Shown here piece after piece: positions 53,124-62,585 of a stretch of DNA of 64,000 nt. The notes under the pieces were generated by a model. It was not told the DNA's origin and ran no database searches. It worked only from the letters and a program-made list of their open reading frames with translations. Positions within the stretch are counted from its first letter, which is position 1, and every line of letters begins with the position of its first letter. The DNA is from Aureimonas altamirensis (GTDB lineage: Bacteria > Pseudomonadota > Alphaproteobacteria > Rhizobiales > Rhizobiaceae), in contig NZ_JAMQCO010000003.1 in assembly GCF_023702225.1 (NCBI RefSeq), positions 419,921 through 483,920 on the forward strand. The letters are read 5' to 3'. A program made the translations under genes and the position numbers.

Positions 53124-55334
53124 CTAGAACTCGAAGGCGGCGGAAACCGTAAAGGTGCGCGACGCGCCCGCCGCCAGGAAGCCGCGTGCGGACGAGGCCC
53201 AATAGTCTTCGCCGAACAGGTTCTCCACATTGGCGCGCAGTTCCACCGGCTTGTCGTAGGGGCCGGTGAAGGCGTAGCGCAGGCCGGCATCGACGCGCGT
53301 CCAATCGTCGATCTTCTGCGTGTTTGCCTGGTCGTACCAGGTGCTGCCCGTATGGATCACGCGGCCGGTCAGCGTCAGGCCCGGCGTCAGCCAGTCTATG
53401 TCGTATTCGCCATACAGGTTGAAGGTGACGTTGGCGACGCCGGGCACGTCGTTTCCGTCGAAGCGGCCGCCGGCGGTGCGCTCCAGTTCCGCGTCGAGCA
53501 GCGTGACGCCGCCGAGCAGCCGCACACCGTCGGCCACCTCGCCGAAGACGTTGAACTCCAGGCCGCGATTGACCTGCCGACCGCCCACCGAGAATATCCG
53601 CGTGACGGGGTCGGTGAAGCCGCTGGCCTGCGTGATCTCGAACAGCGAGGCGGTCACGGCCACGAAGCCGAAATCGTATTTGACGCCGACTTCCTTCTGG
53701 TCGTTCACCACCGGCGCGAAGATTTCATTGGCGTTGGCGGCGGTCGCCGGCGCGATGGGCCCTTCGGTCAGGGATTCCACGTAGTTGCCGTAGACGGACA
53801 GGCTGTCGGTCACGCGCACCAGGGCGGCCACGGCTGGGCTCAGGCGGGAATCGCTGTAGTAGTAGTTACGCTGGCCCAGCGTGGGGCCGGGAACGGTGGA
53901 GAAGCCGCGCGAGCGGATATCCTGGTAGCGCCCACCCAGCGTCAACTGGAAGCGGTCGTCGAACATGGACAGCGTATCGGTGAGGGCGACGCTGGTAAGC
54001 TGCAGGTCGGCGAATTTCGGCCGGCCGCTGGCGCGCGGGAAGGCGCTTGTGTCGATGGGGCTTCCGACGAAGAAGGTCGGGTCGTAGATATTGGTGGGAA
54101 AGCTCGGCAGGGCGATGCGCGCGAAACCGCCGCGATAGTTCTCGTTCAGCGCCTGCGAGGCCGAGACGTTCAACTGGTGGCCCACCGCCCCGGTATCGAA
54201 CTTCGATCGCGCGCCCACCTCTCCGGTGAAGCCCTGGATCTTCTGCGGCTGAATGGCCAGCGTGGCGGTGGCGTCGCCGTTCTCGTCCTGGATCAGGTAG
54301 GAAGAGGTCAGGAAATCCTCCCTGTAGCGGCTGGCGCCACCGGCGATATACAGCGTGGTATTGTCGAAGAGGTCGTATTCGATCCGACCCGCGGCCATCT
54401 GGTGCACGCTGTCGATATATTCGAACGAGTTCGCCGTATTGATGCTGCCGTCCGGCGCGCGCGGGATGGTTATGCCCGGCACCGCGCCATTGAACAGCGA
54501 CGTCGGCGCATCGATCTTCTGGTTGGAATAATTGAGATCGAGCGAGGCGCGCAGGCGCTCGCCGCGATAGTCCAACCCCACCGCGCCCACGCCGAGCTGG
54601 ATGTCGTTCCTGTCGAGCGTGGTATCGCCCGCGCGGTACGATCCGTTGACGCGGATGCCCCACTCTCCCGTCGGGCCGTAGCGGCGGCCGATATCGAAAT
54701 GCGGCCAGATCTGCGAGTCGCTGATATAGGTGGTGGTGAGCCGCGTCAGGGGCGTATCTCCCGCGCGCTTCGGCACGAGGTTGATCGTGCCGCCGACGCG
54801 CCCGACGCCGCCATTGAGAAGGGCGGACGGGCCTTTCAGGATCTCGACCCTCTCGATCCCTTCCAGGTAGCTGCGCCTGGGGTTGGCGATATAGAAGAGG
54901 CCGTCATAGGCGGTATCGAGATTGGTTACGGAAAAGCCGCGAATGAAGAAGGCGTCGCGCTCGCTGAAGGCCGGCGCGTCGTTGCGCACCGACGGGTCGT
55001 TCAGCACGACGTCCGCCAGTGTGCGGGCCTGTTGATCGCGGATCAGCTCGTCGGTAAAGCCGGTTATGTTGAAGGGCGTTTCCATGAAGCTGCGATTGCC
55101 CAGCATGCCCAGACGAGCGCCGGAACCCACCTGCCCGCCCGCATAGGGCGCGGGCGGCTGGCCCAAGGTGCCGGTGGCCGGAAGGCCGCTGCCGGCCTGC
55201 CCCGCGCCCTGCACCACGACCTCGTCCAGCAGCACCGAGCCGGCCTGCTGCGCATGGGCGGATGTACCATGAGCCAGCGTCAGGATGGACGCACTCGCCG
55301 CCAGAAAACGGATTACCTTACCTTGCCTCGACAT
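53124..55334 (-). CDS. TonB-dependent siderophore receptor
   Basis: A 736-residue outer-membrane receptor: signal peptide ending AHAQ, TonB box DEVVVQG, a plug domain (TPFNITGFTDELIRDQQARTLADVV, then ILKGPSALLNGGVGRVGGTIN) and a 22-strand barrel ending in Phe (AAFEF). It imports a ferric siderophore with TonB energy; the ligand is not readable. An IRO-box-like site stands about 85 bases upstream, suggesting RirA control. No siderophore synthesis or ABC uptake genes are next to it. Confidence 0.92.
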   Translation of the reverse strand: MSRQGKVIRFLAASASILTLAHGTSAHAQQAGSVLLDEVVVQGAGQAGSGLPATGTLGQPPAPYAGGQVGSGARLGMLGNRSFMETPFNITGFTDELIRDQQARTLADVVLNDPSVRNDAPAFSERDAFFIRGFSVTNLDTAYDGLFYIANPRRSYLEGIERVEILKGPSALLNGGVGRVGGTINLVPKRAGDTPLTRLTTTYISDSQIWPHFDIGRRYGPTGEWGIRVNGSYRAGDTTLDRNDIQLGVGAVGLDYRGERLRASLDLNYSNQKIDAPTSLFNGAVPGITIPRAPDGSINTANSFEYIDSVHQMAAGRIEYDLFDNTTLYIAGGASRYREDFLTSSYLIQDENGDATATLAIQPQKIQGFTGEVGARSKFDTGAVGHQLNVSASQALNENYRGGFARIALPSFPTNIYDPTFFVGSPIDTSAFPRASGRPKFADLQLTSVALTDTLSMFDDRFQLTLGGRYQDIRSRGFSTVPGPTLGQRNYYYSDSRLSPAVAALVRVTDSLSVYGNYVESLTEGPIAPATAANANEIFAPVVNDQKEVGVKYDFGFVAVTASLFEITQASGFTDPVTRIFSVGGRQVNRGLEFNVFGEVADGVRLLGGVTLLDAELERTAGGRFDGNDVPGVANVTFNLYGEYDIDWLTPGLTLTGRVIHTGSTWYDQANTQKIDDWTRVDAGLRYAFTGPYDKPVELRANVENLFGEDYWASSARGFLAAGASRTFTVSAAFEF

Positions 55335-55416
55335 CGCCCCAACCTCCCGCGATCGATCTCGGGATGGGCTTACGATGGCGGGATTGCGGCGCTCAACGAA
55401 GAACGCCTCTAAATTA

Positions 55417-55431
55417 TGACCCAAATCATCA
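55417..55431. promoter_or_regulatory. IRO-box-like site before the siderophore receptor
   Basis: TGA-CCCAAATCA-TCA fits TGA-N9-TCA, the core of the RirA operator in rhizobia. It lies 83 bases before the receptor ATG. The short motif occurs by chance fairly often, so context carries most of the weight. Confidence 0.45.
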
Positions 55432-55461
55432 TGTTTTCGTGATGATCTCCCGGGCGTACCC

Positions 55462-57213
55462 CTATTGGAGTAGGTCGTAGCTGATAAGGTCCAGTTGCGG
55501 CGTATCCTGGATCAGCAGGCTGTTGCGGGCGATGAAGCGATATCGCTTCCCTTCCTCCAGCGGCACGGGCATCAGGGAGGGCACGCTCGGGTTGACGTAC
55601 AGGACGAGATCCTGTCCGCTTTCGGTACGGGCATGCAGCGCCGGGCCGGTATGGCGCGTCATCGGCTCGTTGATGCCCAACGCAGGGTCGCCCCTGTCGG
55701 GCGATGTGGAGACGATGGTGGCATCGATGGCCACCAGCCGGCGGGCGGCAGCGCCCGGCTCCGCTGCCACGGCACCGAGGTTTCCGTAGCGGACGTCCCA
55801 TTCCAGTGCGCGCGCATCGCGCATGATGCGGTAGGAGGCATCGGCCAATACCTGGCTTGCCGTGCGCGGCTCCGCCCCGGCGGCGACGAGGTCGGTATAG
55901 GATTGCAGATAGGTGCGCAGCGGTTCCACCGTGTCGTACTGCACCAGCAGGCCGGGGCCGAGCGCCACGCCCGCCTGCCCTGTTTCCGGCGCCACAACCA
56001 GAACGGCGCCATTGCCGACATCCAGCTTGCCGACCCGCAATTGCCGCATCGCATCGAGCGCGTATTCATCGGCGGTGCGGCCCTGCAGATCGCGTGCCAC
56101 GATGGTGACGATCTCCACATTCGCTGCCGCCGCAAAGCGGAAGGCCGTCTCCTGCAGCCTGTCGCGGATGGAAGGGCCGAACACGCCCAGTTCGTCATAG
56201 ACGAAACGGTCGAACTTGGCCGGGGTCGCCTCCGCGCTCAGGCGGGGCATCCGGTCTACCTGCGACTGGCGGCCGGCATCGGCCTCGCGCATGCGGCGGG
56301 CTTCGTCCGGCATCATGATCTGCCCTGCGGCAGGAATATCCGGCATGCCGGCCGCCTCTGGCCGGGACGCCGGCGCGGTGTCCGCGGCGGCGACCGCTTC
56401 GGGGGCCGCACCGTCGCATCGGCCCTGCTGCTGCTCGCAGGATTCGCTCCAACCCGCCTCGATGGCGGCAAGCCGCCTGGCCCGGCCCGGATGGGTGGGG
56501 CCATCCGCCTCGGGAATCAGCGTCGCGATCGCCATCTGCGCATCGGACAGGGCTGCACCCATCTTGAACAGCACGAAGCCCGAGAATTTGTCGGCCTCCA
56601 GCTCGGTGGGCGGCTGGCTGCCGCCCGGCACCATCGTATGACCCGAGAGATGATGGCCAATCTCGTGCGCCATGATGGAAAGCGGCGACCAGTTGTTATC
56701 GCGTGTGGCGGTGCGCACCTCTTCCATGAAGCCGGCATTGTAGGCGATCACCCGTTGCGGGATGCCGTCCGGCCCCAGAACGATCATCGCCGCCGCATTG
56801 GGCACGTCGCCCTCCATGATGCGGAAATTCTGCGGCAGGCCGGTAAAGCGCATGATGGCGCCCACCGCCTCCACCTCGCCCGGCTGCTGCGGCGCGGTCA
56901 GCGCCTTCGGGTCCACCGCCAGCGCCTTGCCCTCGTAGGAGCAGGCCTGCAGCATGGCGCTGAGTTCGGTCGCCAGTTCATCCTCGCTCAGCTCCTGTGC
57001 CGCGCCCTCTTCCGCCGGGGCGGACTGCGGTGGCGGCGGCGCCTCGGCCTGTGCCATCAGCATGCCCTGCTCCATACGCTGGAGGCTGGCGAAGATCGGA
57101 TCGCAGATCTCCTTGTCGGCCTGCGTCGAAAACGGGCTTCGAGGCGCGGCCTGCGCCTGGGCAAGGGCTGCTCCGAAACCGGCGATCATGCCGCAAACGA
57201 ACAGGGTCTTCAT
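55462..57213 (-). CDS. Exported M48-like zinc peptidase fused to a TPM-like domain
   Basis: A 583-residue envelope protein: signal peptide (MKTLFVCGMIAGFGAALAQA), a low-complexity Ala/Pro linker, then an M48-type domain with HEIGHH (HExxH at residues 183-187) and ELEADKFSGF containing the third zinc Glu. Residues about 335-470 resemble a TPM domain (FDRFVYDELGVFGPSIRD, VEIVTIVARDLQGRTADEYA, GVALGPGLL). The combination of peptidase and TPM-like part in one chain is unusual to me. Substrate is unknown. Cofactor: zinc, from the motif. Confidence 0.8.
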   Translation of the reverse strand: MKTLFVCGMIAGFGAALAQAQAAPRSPFSTQADKEICDPIFASLQRMEQGMLMAQAEAPPPPQSAPAEEGAAQELSEDELATELSAMLQACSYEGKALAVDPKALTAPQQPGEVEAVGAIMRFTGLPQNFRIMEGDVPNAAAMIVLGPDGIPQRVIAYNAGFMEEVRTATRDNNWSPLSIMAHEIGHHLSGHTMVPGGSQPPTELEADKFSGFVLFKMGAALSDAQMAIATLIPEADGPTHPGRARRLAAIEAGWSESCEQQQGRCDGAAPEAVAAADTAPASRPEAAGMPDIPAAGQIMMPDEARRMREADAGRQSQVDRMPRLSAEATPAKFDRFVYDELGVFGPSIRDRLQETAFRFAAAANVEIVTIVARDLQGRTADEYALDAMRQLRVGKLDVGNGAVLVVAPETGQAGVALGPGLLVQYDTVEPLRTYLQSYTDLVAAGAEPRTASQVLADASYRIMRDARALEWDVRYGNLGAVAAEPGAAARRLVAIDATIVSTSPDRGDPALGINEPMTRHTGPALHARTESGQDLVLYVNPSVPSLMPVPLEEGKRYRFIARNSLLIQDTPQLDLISYDLLQ

Positions 57214-57242
57214 CCGGTGTCCTCCCGCAAGAAACCTTCAAC

Positions 57243-58031
57243 TCAGCTCAACTGCGCGATCACGATGCGGATCACCGCCCGAGCATAGAGATAGAGCAGT
57301 CCTTCCTTCACGACATAGAAGACGGCCGCGCCGATGGCCGGCCACCACCATTGCCGCCGCCAGTCGATGGCGAAAAACTGGCCAAAGGCCAGGAAGACGA
57401 TGCCGGCCTCCACCCAATCCATGTAGAGGCCCGTCACCTGCCGGTGCCGCGCCACCAGATCGGGGCCGGAGCGCAGCAGGAGGGGCGAAAGATTGATGAT
57501 GTTGGCGACGATGATGACGAACTGCACGTAGGTCGCCAGCACCAGATGCTCGAAAAAGTTGAAGCCCTGCCGCCGCCGGAAGACGAGGTTGGAGGCCACC
57601 AGCACCGCCACGATGCCGAGCGAGAACGACCATTTGGAATAGGTGCGTACCAGCTCCAACGCCCTGGACAGGCGCGCATCGCCCGATTCCAGATAGCCGG
57701 TCTGCGCGATGACGATCAGCAGGATGACGATGGCGGCCAGAAGCAGTTTCAGCGGATGCACATGCGCCTTGCGCTTGCCCAGCACATAGTCGCGCGCCAC
57801 CCTGCCGGGGCGCAGAGACACGTTGAAGGCGGCCTTCAGCATCTCCGCCTCGAACCAGCGGAGCTTCTGCCAGATCTCGTCCTTCAGATGCGAGCGGCCG
57901 AAACGGTCGGCCTTCTTCTGCCCGCAGGCCTGGCAATAGGGGCCGGTCAAGGCCGCCCCGCAATTGTGGCAGACATCGGCTTCGAAATAGGAATCCGTCA
58001 GCGCCCTGCCCGCCGGCAAATCATCGGTCAC
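57243..58031 (-). CDS. DUF3667 membrane protein with N-terminal zinc ribbon
   Basis: A 262-residue protein. The N-terminus has two CxxC pairs (CHNCG and CQACG) that form a zinc ribbon, then four to five hydrophobic helices (LKLLLAAIVILLIVIAQTG and others), the DUF3667 plan. It lies 29 bases before the M48-TPM gene on the same strand and may be its partner. Function unknown. Confidence 0.83.
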   Translation of the reverse strand: MTDDLPAGRALTDSYFEADVCHNCGAALTGPYCQACGQKKADRFGRSHLKDEIWQKLRWFEAEMLKAAFNVSLRPGRVARDYVLGKRKAHVHPLKLLLAAIVILLIVIAQTGYLESGDARLSRALELVRTYSKWSFSLGIVAVLVASNLVFRRRQGFNFFEHLVLATYVQFVIIVANIINLSPLLLRSGPDLVARHRQVTGLYMDWVEAGIVFLAFGQFFAIDWRRQWWWPAIGAAVFYVVKEGLLYLYARAVIRIVIAQLS

Positions 58032-58104
58032 AGGTCGGGAAGATGCCGCGCCCTGCCGGGCGCGGCAAGGCTTCAGGGCCTGCCGGCTTGCGCAAGCCGC
58101 ATTT

Positions 58105-58860
58105 TCAGCGCCCTTGCGCCAGGGCCAGCGCGTCTGCCCCGGCGGGCAGCATCATCGGGCAATCCGGGTCCGTCGCCGCCCGAAACACCGCCTCGGCGAC
58201 GTCTTCGGCGGTGGTGACAGGCCCGGATGCGTGGCGCTGCATCGCTTCCATCGTCTGGCCGACGAAAGCACCGTAGGCATCCGGAAAGCCGCCATGGGCG
58301 CCGATCAGCGCGCGGGCGCTGTTGCCGAAGCTGGTTGAGGGCGCCGCCCCCGGCAGCACGACGCGCGCCCTGATGCCGAACTCTGCCAGCTCCAGCGCGG
58401 CGGATTGCGTCAGCATATTCACCGCGGCTTTGCTGGCGGCGTAGACCGACAGAAGCGCCATCGGCGCAAGCGTCGTGCTGGAGGAGACATTCACGATCAC
58501 TCCGGAGCGCCGCTCCCGCATGCCGGGCAGCAACGCCTGCATCGCCCTTATTGTCCCCAGCGTGTTGGTTTCGAAGATGCGGCGGGCCACGTCCAGCGGC
58601 GTGCCCTCGACCGCGTTCAGCCAGCCGATGCCCGCATTGTTGACCAGCACGTCGACCGCGCCGGCCTGCGCCACGGCGGCCTCGACGCTCGCGGCATCGG
58701 TGACATCCAGCGGCAGGACGCGAAGCTTGTCGGAGGCGGGTATGGTGTTGGCCGACGGATCGCGCATCGTGGCGATGACGGTCCATCCCTCGCTCAGAAA
58801 GCGCATGGCGATTTCGCGGCCGAAGCCGGTGGAGCTTCCGGTAATGAGAACGGTGTGCAT
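58105..58860 (-). CDS. Short-chain dehydrogenase/reductase (classical SDR)
   Basis: A 251-residue SDR with TGSSTGFGREIA at residue 7, NNAGIGW, the Ser in NVSSSTTLAPM and the catalytic YAASK. It is an NAD(P)-linked oxidoreductase of unknown substrate. The divergent AraC gene about 100 bases away is its likely regulator, a common pairing. Confidence 0.92.
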   Translation of the reverse strand: MHTVLITGSSTGFGREIAMRFLSEGWTVIATMRDPSANTIPASDKLRVLPLDVTDAASVEAAVAQAGAVDVLVNNAGIGWLNAVEGTPLDVARRIFETNTLGTIRAMQALLPGMRERRSGVIVNVSSSTTLAPMALLSVYAASKAAVNMLTQSAALELAEFGIRARVVLPGAAPSTSFGNSARALIGAHGGFPDAYGAFVGQTMEAMQRHASGPVTTAEDVAEAVFRAATDPDCPMMLPAGADALALAQGR

Positions 58861-58957
58861 GGGCTATCTCTCCTCGTGGTGATGACCGGGAGATGGTTGC
58901 GCAGGGCCGGACGTGCTATGCTTCAAAATCCGTAAAACATTGGAGAGCGTCCGGACG

Positions 58958-59890
58958 GTGATCGATCCGCTTGCGCAGGTGATATCTCTTCTCAGGCCCG
59001 GCGCCTCCTATGCCAAGCTCGTGACGGCCGCCGGCAACTGGGCGGTGCGTCCACCGGGCGACCAGCCCTTCTATGCCGCCGTGCTGGAGGGCGAGGTGGC
59101 TCTGTCTGTCGGCGGGGGCGCTCCCGAGCGCCTGTGCACGGGCGATTTCATCCTTATTCCCGCCGTGGACGACTTCATGGTCACGAGCCGCGTTGCACCG
59201 GCGGCGGGACATGTGGCCGACCCGGTGGAGCTGGAGCCCGGCATCTTTCACCTCGGGCCGCAGGAGACGCCCGACACGCGGATGCTGGTGGGCTATTGCA
59301 CGTTCGGCTCCGACGATTCGGCGCTGCTGATGTCCCTGCTTCCGGAGATGATCGTGGTGCACGGAGAGCGGCGGCTGACCATGCTGGTCGAGCTGCTGAA
59401 CGCCGAGACGCGCAGCGGCCGGCCCGGCCGCGATGTGGTTCTGGAGCATCTGTTGCAGGTGCTGCTGATCGAGGCGTTCCGCACCTCGAAGGTTTCCTCC
59501 CCCGCCCCCGGCCTTTTGCGCGGCCTTTCGGACGAAAGGCTGGCGCCGGCCCTGCGCCGGATGCATGGCGAACCGGCCCGGCCCTGGACGGTCGGCGAGC
59601 TGGCGCGGGAGGCGGCCCTGTCGCGCTCGGCCTTCTACGACCGCTTCCGGAGGGCGGTCGGCGTTCCGCCGATGGATTACCTGCTGAAATGGCGGATGGC
59701 CCTGGCCAAGGACCTGCTGCGCGGAGCAAGCGGCCCGGCCGTCGGCGAAGTGGCCCGGCGTGTCGGCTACAGCTCGCAAAGCACGTTCAGCGTGGCCTTT
59801 TCGCGCGAGGTTGGCGCGACGCCGAGAGCCTATGCCCGGAGGACTCCGCTTTCGATGCGAGCCGGGGCAGATGCGCAGGCTGCATGTTAG
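58958..59890 (+). CDS. AraC-family transcriptional regulator with cupin sensor domain
   Basis: A regulator of about 310 residues: N-terminal cupin (AraC cupin_6 type) with WAVRPPGDQPFYAAVLEGEV and a C-terminal double helix-turn-helix, WTVGELAREAALSRSAFYDRF and VGEVARRVGYSSQSTFSVAF. The start is not certain; GTG 58958 fits homologues (VIDPLAQVISLLRPG), with GTG 58913 and TTG 58940 as alternatives. Divergent from an SDR gene it probably controls. Confidence 0.88.
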   Translation: MIDPLAQVISLLRPGASYAKLVTAAGNWAVRPPGDQPFYAAVLEGEVALSVGGGAPERLCTGDFILIPAVDDFMVTSRVAPAAGHVADPVELEPGIFHLGPQETPDTRMLVGYCTFGSDDSALLMSLLPEMIVVHGERRLTMLVELLNAETRSGRPGRDVVLEHLLQVLLIEAFRTSKVSSPAPGLLRGLSDERLAPALRRMHGEPARPWTVGELAREAALSRSAFYDRFRRAVGVPPMDYLLKWRMALAKDLLRGASGPAVGEVARRVGYSSQSTFSVAFSREVGATPRAYARRTPLSMRAGADAQAAC

Positions 59891-59981
59891 CGGCGCATCG
59901 CATCGCAACCTTCCGTTCGCCGCCAGCCGGTGGAACAGATCGATTGCCGGTTTGTTTCAGCCGAAAGCACCGGAGTTGCGC

Positions 59982-60419
59982 ATGACCCATGTAATCGAAG
60001 GCAGGAGGTCCTCTTCGAGGGCCTTGCACGGCATCCTGCTCAGCTTTCCGGTAGCCCTTTTCGCGACGGCGCTCGCCGCGGACATCGCCTACCTCAACAC
60101 CGCCGAGATACAATGGACCAACTTCGCAAGCTGGTCCATTGCCGGAGCGCTCGTGTTCGGTGGAGTGGTTGCCGCCTGGGCGCTCATCGACTGGCTCTTC
60201 AAGCTTCGCCGCGCCGACAGCGGCAGCCGCCTTGCCTACTTCGCAGTCATCGCCCTCATGTGGGTTCTTGGCCTCGTCAACGCGTTTCATCATGCGCGGG
60301 ATGCGTGGAGCTCCGTCGGCATGGTGGGCGTCGGCCTGTCGGCTGCCACGACCATCCTCGCGCTGATCGCGGGCTGGATGTTTTTCTCCCGAACCGCACG
60401 CTTGGAAGCAGCCCGATGA
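59982..60419 (+). CDS. DUF2231-like small membrane protein
   Basis: A 145-residue protein with four hydrophobic helices (ILLSFPVALFATALAADIAY, then WSIAGALVFGGVVAAWALID, ALMWVLGLVNAF and a C-terminal helix). The family resembles DUF2231, a small integral membrane family often located beside sorbosone dehydrogenase-type genes. GGAG is seven bases before ATG 59982. The stop overlaps the next gene as ATGA, so they are co-translated. Confidence 0.8.
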   Translation: MTHVIEGRRSSSRALHGILLSFPVALFATALAADIAYLNTAEIQWTNFASWSIAGALVFGGVVAAWALIDWLFKLRRADSGSRLAYFAVIALMWVLGLVNAFHHARDAWSSVGMVGVGLSAATTILALIAGWMFFSRTARLEAAR

Positions 60420-61729
60420 CCAGAACATTCCTGATGACTGCCGTTGCCGCATTGGCGCTGACGGGCTGCAGCGAGAGCGACCCCTCCCTCAACCAGGTCG
60501 GGGCAACGCCCGATCTGCCGGCGGTGAACGAAACGCTGATCCCGCCTATGAAAATCGCCGAGCCCGCAGGGTGGAACGGAGAGGTTCCGACCGTCCCGGA
60601 GGGGTTCACCATCACTGCATTGGCAAGCGACCTCCTGATCCCCAGGCAGATGCTCGTTCTGCCCAATGGCGACATTCTGGTGGCGGAGGGGCGCGGCGGC
60701 AACGCGCCCGCGCTTCGCCCAAAAGACGTCATCGCCGGCTACATCAAGAAGCAGGGCAACACGCAGGTCCAGAGCGGCAACCGCATTACCCTCCTGCGCG
60801 ACGCAAACAATGACGGCACGCCGGAAATCAGGACTGTCTTCATCGACAATCTCAATGCGCCCTACGGTTTGGCCTTCGTCGACGGCTCCCTCTACGTCGC
60901 CAATCAGGACGCACTGATGCGCTTCCCCTACCAGGAGGGGCAGACCGAGATGACCGCGCCGGGCGAAGAGGTGGCCAAGCTGCCTTCGGCAATCAACCAC
61001 CATTGGACGAAGTCCCTCGCGGCCAGCGCCGACGGCTCGAAGCTCTATGTCGGCATCGGCTCGAACAGCAATGTCGGCGAGCGTGGCATGGACGTGGAGG
61101 AAGAGCGGGCCGTCGTCTGGGAGATCGACCGCCTCACTGGCGCAACCCGGACGATTGCCCGTGGCATCCGCAACCCGACCGCATTGGCGATCGAGCCGAC
61201 AAGCAACAGCCTGTGGGCCGTGGTGAACGAGCGCGACGAGCTTGGACCGCAACTGGTGCCGGACTATCTGACATCGGTGCGCGATGGCGCATTCTATGGC
61301 TGGCCCTATAGCTACTGGGGCAAGAACCTGGACCCGCGCGTCCATCCGCAGAAGCCCGAACTTGTCGATACGGCTATCGCACCGGATTACGCGCTCGGCT
61401 CGCACGTCGCGGCGCTTGGACTGTCGTTCGCGACCGAGGACGGCTTTGGCGGAGACTTCGCCCAAGGCGCCTTCATCGGCGAACACGGGAGTTGGAACCG
61501 TCAGGACCCATCGGGCTACAAGGTTGTATGGGTGCCGTTCGAACAGGGCCAGCCGGCAGGCGACCCGGTCGATTTTGCCACTGGCTTCCACATCGAAGGG
61601 GGCGAGACGCGTGGTCGCCCGGTGGGCGTTACCTTTGATCCGAACAAGCGGATCCTGCTGATCGCCGACGACCTTTCCAACACGATTTGGCGTGTGTCTC
61701 AGAACCCGCAGGAGCAGGCCTCGCGTTGA
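60416..61729 (+). CDS. PQQ-type sorbosone dehydrogenase-like lipoprotein
   Basis: A 437-residue six-bladed beta-propeller of the sorbosone dehydrogenase/glucose dehydrogenase-like PQQ group. It starts with a lipoprotein signal (MTAVAALALTGC) and has LIPRQMLVLPNGDILVAEGRG, NAPYGLAFVDGSLYVANQDAL, GIRNPTALAIEPTSNSLWAVVNERDE and GRPVGVTFDPNKRILLIADD. It should oxidise a sugar or alcohol in the periplasm, passing electrons to the membrane. No PQQ synthesis genes are here. Coupled to the DUF2231-like gene. Confidence 0.88.
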   Translation: MTRTFLMTAVAALALTGCSESDPSLNQVGATPDLPAVNETLIPPMKIAEPAGWNGEVPTVPEGFTITALASDLLIPRQMLVLPNGDILVAEGRGGNAPALRPKDVIAGYIKKQGNTQVQSGNRITLLRDANNDGTPEIRTVFIDNLNAPYGLAFVDGSLYVANQDALMRFPYQEGQTEMTAPGEEVAKLPSAINHHWTKSLAASADGSKLYVGIGSNSNVGERGMDVEEERAVVWEIDRLTGATRTIARGIRNPTALAIEPTSNSLWAVVNERDELGPQLVPDYLTSVRDGAFYGWPYSYWGKNLDPRVHPQKPELVDTAIAPDYALGSHVAALGLSFATEDGFGGDFAQGAFIGEHGSWNRQDPSGYKVVWVPFEQGQPAGDPVDFATGFHIEGGETRGRPVGVTFDPNKRILLIADDLSNTIWRVSQNPQEQASR

Positions 61730-61747
61730 TAGGATATTCCGCGATGA

Positions 61748-61912
61748 CGGATTGAAGCATGGGGGCGCTACTACAATACCGAGCGGCCGCACTCATCGCT
61801 CGGCTATAAGCCACTCGCGCCGGAGGCCATCGTGTGGCCTACCCGGCTAGACGCCTCTCGTTTGAAACGCATCAAACCAAGGACATTCGACGATTTGCCG
61901 GCAAGTGATTAG
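61748..61912 (+). pseudogene. IS3-family transposase remnant (C-terminal end)
   Basis: A 54-codon open stretch ending at TAG 61910-61912 reads GRYYNTERPHSSLGYKPLAP, the conserved C-terminus of IS3-family DDE transposases, followed by EAIVWPTR. No start, no upstream DDE core and no inverted repeats are visible. It is what is left of an insertion next to the toxin-antitoxin genes. Confidence 0.82.
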
Positions 61913-61930
61913 CCTGCCTCGCCCTCGTGC

Positions 61931-62311
61931 TTACGCTTTATCGATATCGGTACGCGCAAAGTCGTCGCCGACATATAGCAACGGGCACCCATGTTCCTTC
62001 GCGACCTCGTAGGCAAAGCAGTCGCCAAAATTCAGCCCTGCCGGGTGCACGCCTTTCCCCCATGTTTCATAAGCATTCGCGATCCGGCGCGCCGATGCCG
62101 ACGTTACGCCGACAACCTCGAAGCCAAGCCCATCGATGAGACGATGCATTTCCTCGCCGACGTTGCGTCGAGCAGCCACGATTAAAGCCTCGGCTACCGT
62201 GCCTGCTGAGATCAGCAGATCGCCATCAGTCTCCAGTGCGGAAATACAGCCATCCGCGTCACGTTCATTTAGAATGATGGCCATCAAAGCAGAGGTATCG
62301 ACCGCTATCAT
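61931..62311 (-). CDS. VapC-type PIN-domain toxin
   Basis: A 126-residue PIN ribonuclease. The acidic metal-site residues are visible: Asp5 in AVDTSALMAI, Glu in VAEALIV (near 41), Asp in FGDCFAYEVA and Asp in YVGDDFARTDI. VapC toxins cut tRNA or rRNA and arrest growth when the antitoxin is lost. The ATG overlaps the antitoxin stop as ATGA, the usual order antitoxin-toxin. Confidence 0.92.
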   Translation of the reverse strand: MIAVDTSALMAIILNERDADGCISALETDGDLLISAGTVAEALIVAARRNVGEEMHRLIDGLGFEVVGVTSASARRIANAYETWGKGVHPAGLNFGDCFAYEVAKEHGCPLLYVGDDFARTDIDKA

Positions 62312-62565
62312 TTTGGCATGCCGTCATCACCGTAGAGAAAATCCTGGCTGCGAGCCGCGCTCAAGCCTCCAACTGCTTTCGCGGCTGCGGACTCTCGAAC
62401 ACTTTCGAGCAACTTGCGTCGGGTATCGCCGTCCGCCGCTACGGTGACAGGAACCAGCCGCACGGCTGGGTGCCCATGCCGGGTCAGGATGACGTCTACT
62501 CCCGCTTCAGCACGCCGAACGAGCTCGGTCAATTGCCCCTTCGCATCCGTTACAGATACCAGCAT
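62308..62565 (-). CDS. Phd/YefM-type antitoxin of the VapC-like toxin
   Basis: An 85-residue antitoxin: N-terminal DNA-binding SVTDAKGQLTELVRRAEAG and VILTRHGHPAVRLVPV, the Phd/YefM fold, followed by a flexible C-terminal tail that neutralises the toxin. It probably represses its own operon at the inverted repeat upstream. The pair is complete and looks functional. Confidence 0.92.
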   Translation of the reverse strand: MLVSVTDAKGQLTELVRRAEAGVDVILTRHGHPAVRLVPVTVAADGDTRRKLLESVRESAAAKAVGGLSAARSQDFLYGDDGMPK

Positions 62566-62585
62566 GTGACTTCACTCCGATCCAA

